In this document: in pieces, positions 60,497 through 64,000 of the stretch
Position numbering within the stretch: position 1 is the first letter of the stretch
Layout: every line of letters starts with the position of its first letter
Assembly: GCA_013396915.1 (NCBI GenBank)
Contig: VWZL01000592.1
Span: 186,001-250,000, forward strand
Source: Stercorarius parasiticus
Lineage: Eukaryota; Chordata; Aves; Charadriiformes; Stercorariidae
Direction of reading: 5' to 3'
Length of the DNA stretch: 64,000 nt
Notes under the pieces: model-generated
Told to the model about the DNA's origin: nothing
The model's input: the letters and a program-made list of their open reading frames with translations, nothing else
Databases searched by the model: none
Program-made: the position numbers and the translations under genes

Positions 60497-60835
60497 TAGA
60501 ATCATATAATCATTTAGATTAGAAAAGACCTTTAAGATCATAGAGTCCAACCATAAACCTAACACTGCCAAGTCCACCACTAAACCATGTCCCTAAGCAC
60601 CACATCTACAAGCCTTTTAAATACCTTCAGGGATGGTGACTCAACCACTTCCCTGGGCAGCCTCTTTCAATGTTTCACAACCCTTTCAGTGAAGAAATTT
60701 TTCCTAATATCCAACTTAAACCTCGTGTGGTGCAACTTGAGGCTATTTCCTCTTGTCCTGTTGCCTGTTACTTGGAAGAAGAAACCGACACCCACCTCGC
60801 TACAACCTCCAGATATCCTGGTATTAACTTAGAAC
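60497..60835 (-). mobile_element. CR1 fragment, 3' end
   Basis: The plus strand begins AGAATCATATAATCATTTAG, then GACCTTTAAGATCATAGAG and TCCAACC, the reverse complement of a CR1 3' end. CACTTCCCTGGGCAGCCTC and AATTTTTCCTAATATCCAAC follow from the polymerase C-terminus in reverse. 5'-truncated at about 60835. Less diverged than the copy at 59815, so probably younger. Confidence 0.9.
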
Positions 60836-61960
60836 AAAAAAATTGCAGTCTTTGGAAAAAAAAATCTGTCAGTTCTTTCTTGGTGACTTACAGGATCTGT
60901 ATTCAAAATTATTCTGGACCCTTTTCTTCTTCATCAAATTCGATGGCCATGCTTCACCTGCCATGGTAGGTCTTGTGTTAACAGACATGTGGTCTGGTTA
61001 GGGCTACAGGATGAAAAGCAACTTAGGGTCTATTGTGAGGAAGTTGGAATAAATCCTTACACTATGTAGAAGATGATCTGTTTGATCGGATGGAGTACAT
61101 GGAATGGATGAAGTTGTCTCATCTCAGGTACAAAATCTCTGAAGAATTTCTGAGCAGCACAGGTAGCTAGGAATAAAACTAGCCAAATAAATGTCATTAG
61201 TTGGAAGAATGGAAGCTATAAAAGTTGGTAGATGTAAAGCAATCTGCAAACATAGGAGAAGTTTAAATGAGCCTGCACTGACAACTGAAAGCAGAAGAAA
61301 GCAAGCAAGCAGCTTTACTAGTACTATTACCAGAAATTTTCAATTTTTTTCAGTAAACTTGTATGGACATGGCTAATTATGGGACCATTTCAGAATGTGG
61401 AAGAGGAATATACTTCACATAAAAATGAACAAAAAGAACTAAAAAAGACTGCCAAAAAAGTAGGTGCACATTCAGAATATTGGGCTGGCAACTCCAGAAT
61501 AATTGGAGGTTTGGTGACTCCTTTGAACAGTGATCTGTTTGTGAATATAAAAAAAACACAACTGGCCAGAAATCAAACTGAGAGTGCCTCTGTGTAAATA
61601 GGAGCCGCTGACATGGGGAGTAAATCTTGGGAAAAATTCTGCTCCTGAAGTATAGGATGGATCTTCATGGGAAGTAAGAATAATGAGTTGAAAGCCTTCA
61701 GTCTGAGATAGGTTTAAAATACTGGTTTTTTTTATTTCCTAAGAAATTTCTGGGATAATGTATAAAGGAAACTTCATAATATATAAAGGGATATGGGATA
61801 ATGTATAAGGCACTGGGATAATGTATACAGGAAAGCAATTTATTAGGCAGTGATTTTCAGAACTCTTCACCAAACAAGCCCATCAGCTTGGCCTGAGCTT
61901 GCTGCCTGTTCAGACCCTCCTGAAATGCCTAATGGTCCTTATTGGCCAGCTCTCATAAGT
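60836..61960. other. Unique sequence
   Basis: No gene recognised. Small frames at 61191-61376 and 61379-61597 lack domains. Contains the short tandem repeat at 61751-61835. Confidence 0.45.
61751..61835. repeat. Short minisatellite-like array (about 4 x 20-23 bp)
   Basis: TGGGATAATGTATA recurs exactly at 61751, 61794 and 61814, with a degenerate unit at 61774. The array is local. Confidence 0.88.
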
Positions 61961-61965
61961 GCTGT

Positions 61966-63060
61966 TGTATTGCATTTGCATGGCAAGGTTTTCATATTGG
62001 GGGGGCTACAGGGGTGGCTTCTGTGAGGAGCTGCTAGAAGCTTCCCCCACATCTGACAGAGCCAATGCCAGCCAGCTCCAAGACAGACCCACCACTGGCC
62101 AAAGCCAAGCCCATCAGAGACGGTGGTAACGCTTCTGGGATAACATAGTTAAGAAGGGGAAAAAAACTGCTGTACAACAGCAATTACAGTTGAAGAGAGG
62201 AGTGAGAATATGTGAGAGACACAACTCTGCAAACACCCAGGTCAGTGAAGAAGGAGGGGGAGGAGATGCTCCAGGTGCTGGAGGAGAGATTCCCCTGCAG
62301 CCTGTGGTGAAGATCACGGTGAGGCAGGCTGTTCCCCTGCAGCCCATGGAGGTCCACGGTGGAGCAGTTATCCACCTGCAGCCTGTGGAGGACCCCACGC
62401 TGGAGCAGGTGGATGCCCAAAGGAGGCTGTGATCCCATGGAGAGGCCATGCTGGAGCAGACTCCTGGCAGAACCTGTGGACCCATGGACAGAGAGGAGCC
62501 TACACTGGAGCAGGTTAGGTGGCAGGACTTGTGATCTTGTGCCTACACTGGAGCAGTCTGTTCCTGAAGGATGGCACCCCATGGAAGGGACTCACATTAG
62601 CTTGGTTTGTGAAGATCTGCAGCCTGTGGGAAGGGTCCCATGCTGGAGCACAGGAAGAGTGTGAGGAGCCCTCCCCCTGAGGGGGAAGGAGCAGCAGAGA
62701 CAAGTGTGATGAACTGACTGCAGCCCCCATTGCCCGTCGCCCTGCGCCGCTCGGGGGAGGAGGTAAAGAAATCAGGAGTGAAGCTGAGCCAGGAAGAAGG
62801 GAGGAGTGGGGGGAAGGTGTTTTTAAGATTTGGTTTTATTTATCATTATTCTACTCTGATTTCATTAGTAATAAATTAAACTAATTTACCCAAGTTGAGT
62901 AAGTTTTGCCCATGATGGTAATTAGTGAGTGATCTCTCCCTGTCCTTATCTCGACCCACGGGCCTTTCATTATATTTCCTCTCTCCTGTGCAGCTGAGGA
63001 GGGAAGTGACAGAGTGGCTTTGGTGGACACCTGGCATCCAGCCAGGGTCAACCCACCACA
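61966..63060 (+). mobile_element. Solo LTR of ERV family A (copy A2), full length with perfect TSD
   Basis: A 1,095-bp LTR from TGTATTGCATTTGCATGG to GGTCAACCCACCACA (TG...CA). It is flanked by a perfect 5-bp TSD, GCTGT (61961-61965 and 63061-63065). No gag, pol or env sequence adjoins it. AATAAA at 62870-62875 leaves about 185 bp downstream for cleavage site and U5. The centre carries TGGAGCAG at 62360, 62401, 62452, 62506 and 62549 (plus TGGAGCAC... at 62644), an array of degenerate 41-54-bp units. Same family as 1717-2831 and 40728-43425. The overlapping frames of up to 132 codons on both strands are by-products of this GC-rich LTR. Confidence 0.92.
62870..62875 (+). promoter_or_regulatory. 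Polyadenylation signal of LTR A2
   Basis: AATAAA at the position conserved in the other family-A copies (43283-43288, and 1910-1905 on minus). It fixes the sense orientation of the LTR. Confidence 0.7.
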
Positions 63061-63065
63061 GCTGT

Positions 63066-64000
63066 GCTTGGTGCATGGCAGCACTGCTTAGTCTGCAAGC
63101 AGGTTTAGGCAATGTACAAACCCAATTAATAGAATAGAGGTTTCTGAAGCCTGGAGAGGTGAGATGTCTGCTGCCTACACCAGATAAAATGAATACAGGT
63201 TCCACTTGCAGTCCCTAACTTCTGGGGTAAGTTATGAACCTTGTAAGAAAAGCCAACCTAATTAAAATAGTACCAGGATACAGAGCCATAAAGAGGAATA
63301 ATTAAAACATAAACCTGATACCACAAACCAAAACAGAGCAAACGACAGAATGAGCACACAGGGGGAAAGATAAAGGTCTTTTAATCAAAACAGATTGACA
63401 TTAAATGAAAGAATTAAAAAAAAAAAGCCAAATAAAGAGCTTTAAATGAAAATCAAGGGAAAAAGCAACAACAACTCTGTGCTGCCTCTGACGCAGTCAG
63501 GAATAAAAACCACAATGAACAGGTGAGCAAATACAAATCTTTAAGCAAAACAAAAGACAAATGGATGAGAGGAGCCTACCAAAATAGATTCCTAATGTAT
63601 TTTCACTTTATGGAACAGTAGGACAGATATTTATCTGAATTTTTATTAGTTTAACTCCTGTGCCACAACAGTGCAGAAGGATATCATTTTCTCTGCTTAA
63701 GCCTGACAGCAAATGAAGGGACTGAGTATGATACTGAAGATTAAGAGCATATTTTTCATCACATGGGTGCACTGAGGTCCTTGAAACAAGCTGAGTAAGA
63801 GCTTCACATATCTTTTCCTTGTTTTAGAAGTGTGACTTACTGGCCTTCACAGGTCCTGGTTGCTGGTCACTTCCCCTTGCAGACCTTACCACCCTCTCCA
63901 GTCTGCTAGCTCAGGAACTGGTAAGGAATTAAAACTGCTCAGAATATTTACATGCGAAATTCTGGAATCTACTGGCTTTTTTTTTTTTTTCCCCATTTTT
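63066..64000. other. Unique sequence to window end
   Basis: No gene or repeat family recognised. A-rich at about 63410-63425 and a T14 tract near 63978-63991. Confidence 0.45.

Noticed and set aside
62114..62730. Overlapping ORFs up to 132 codons on both strands
   Set aside because: They lie inside the GC-rich family-A LTR and recur in the other LTR copies with different breaks, so they are non-coding LTR by-products.
1..64000. tRNA, rRNA, CRISPR array, operon or bacterial-type system
   Set aside because: No cloverleaf with A/B boxes, no rRNA core sequence and no regular direct-repeat/spacer pattern was seen. The base composition and transposons are those of a bird nuclear genome.

Overview
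The window looks like non-coding bird nuclear DNA. It is AT-rich and contains avian CR1 retroposons with the (ATTCTATG)n-type 3' end, solo LTRs of two endogenous-retrovirus (ERV) families, and very old amniote SINE and CR1 remnants. I find no convincing protein-coding exon, tRNA, rRNA or CRISPR array. The species cannot be fixed from sequence alone. Family names come from recognising consensus features, not from a database search. Nothing here supports a novel gene system.

Layout. 0-3 kb: a CR1 3' fragment (-) and a solo LTR of family A (-). 5-7.2 kb: two ancient CR1 fragments. 11.3 kb: a MIR-like SINE. 12-13 kb: a possible but unproven LTR. 15.5-16 kb: an ancient CR1 reverse-transcriptase (RT) remnant. 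18.9-22 kb: two related solo LTRs (family B, both -, each with a TATA box), the first broken by an assembly artefact. 22-39 kb: mostly unique AT-rich DNA with simple repeats, three SINE remnants, one CR1 tail and short perfect hairpins. 39.2-46.8 kb: a layered repeat block consisting of an ancient CR1 (-), a family-A LTR split by a younger CR1 (+), and another ancient CR1 (+). The last 2,187 bp of this block are then repeated almost exactly after a single N. 46.8-64 kb: mostly unique sequence with old SINE and CR1 fragments, two CR1 tails in opposite orientation, and an intact-looking family-A solo LTR with a perfect 5-bp target-site duplication (TSD).

The strongest observations concern how the window was assembled and how the transposons are nested. 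Two duplications (317 bp near 19.3 kb and 2,187 bp near 44.7 kb) each end exactly at a lone N, which suggests unmerged contig overlaps rather than biology. A CR1 sits in a family-A LTR with a boundary clean enough to reconstruct the empty site. Family-A LTRs carry an internal array of degenerate TGGAGCAG-centred units.

No genes act together here. The only regulatory signals I can support are those of the LTRs (TATA boxes and polyadenylation signals). The unique stretches could be introns, intergenic DNA or contain conserved enhancers, but the sequence alone does not show which.
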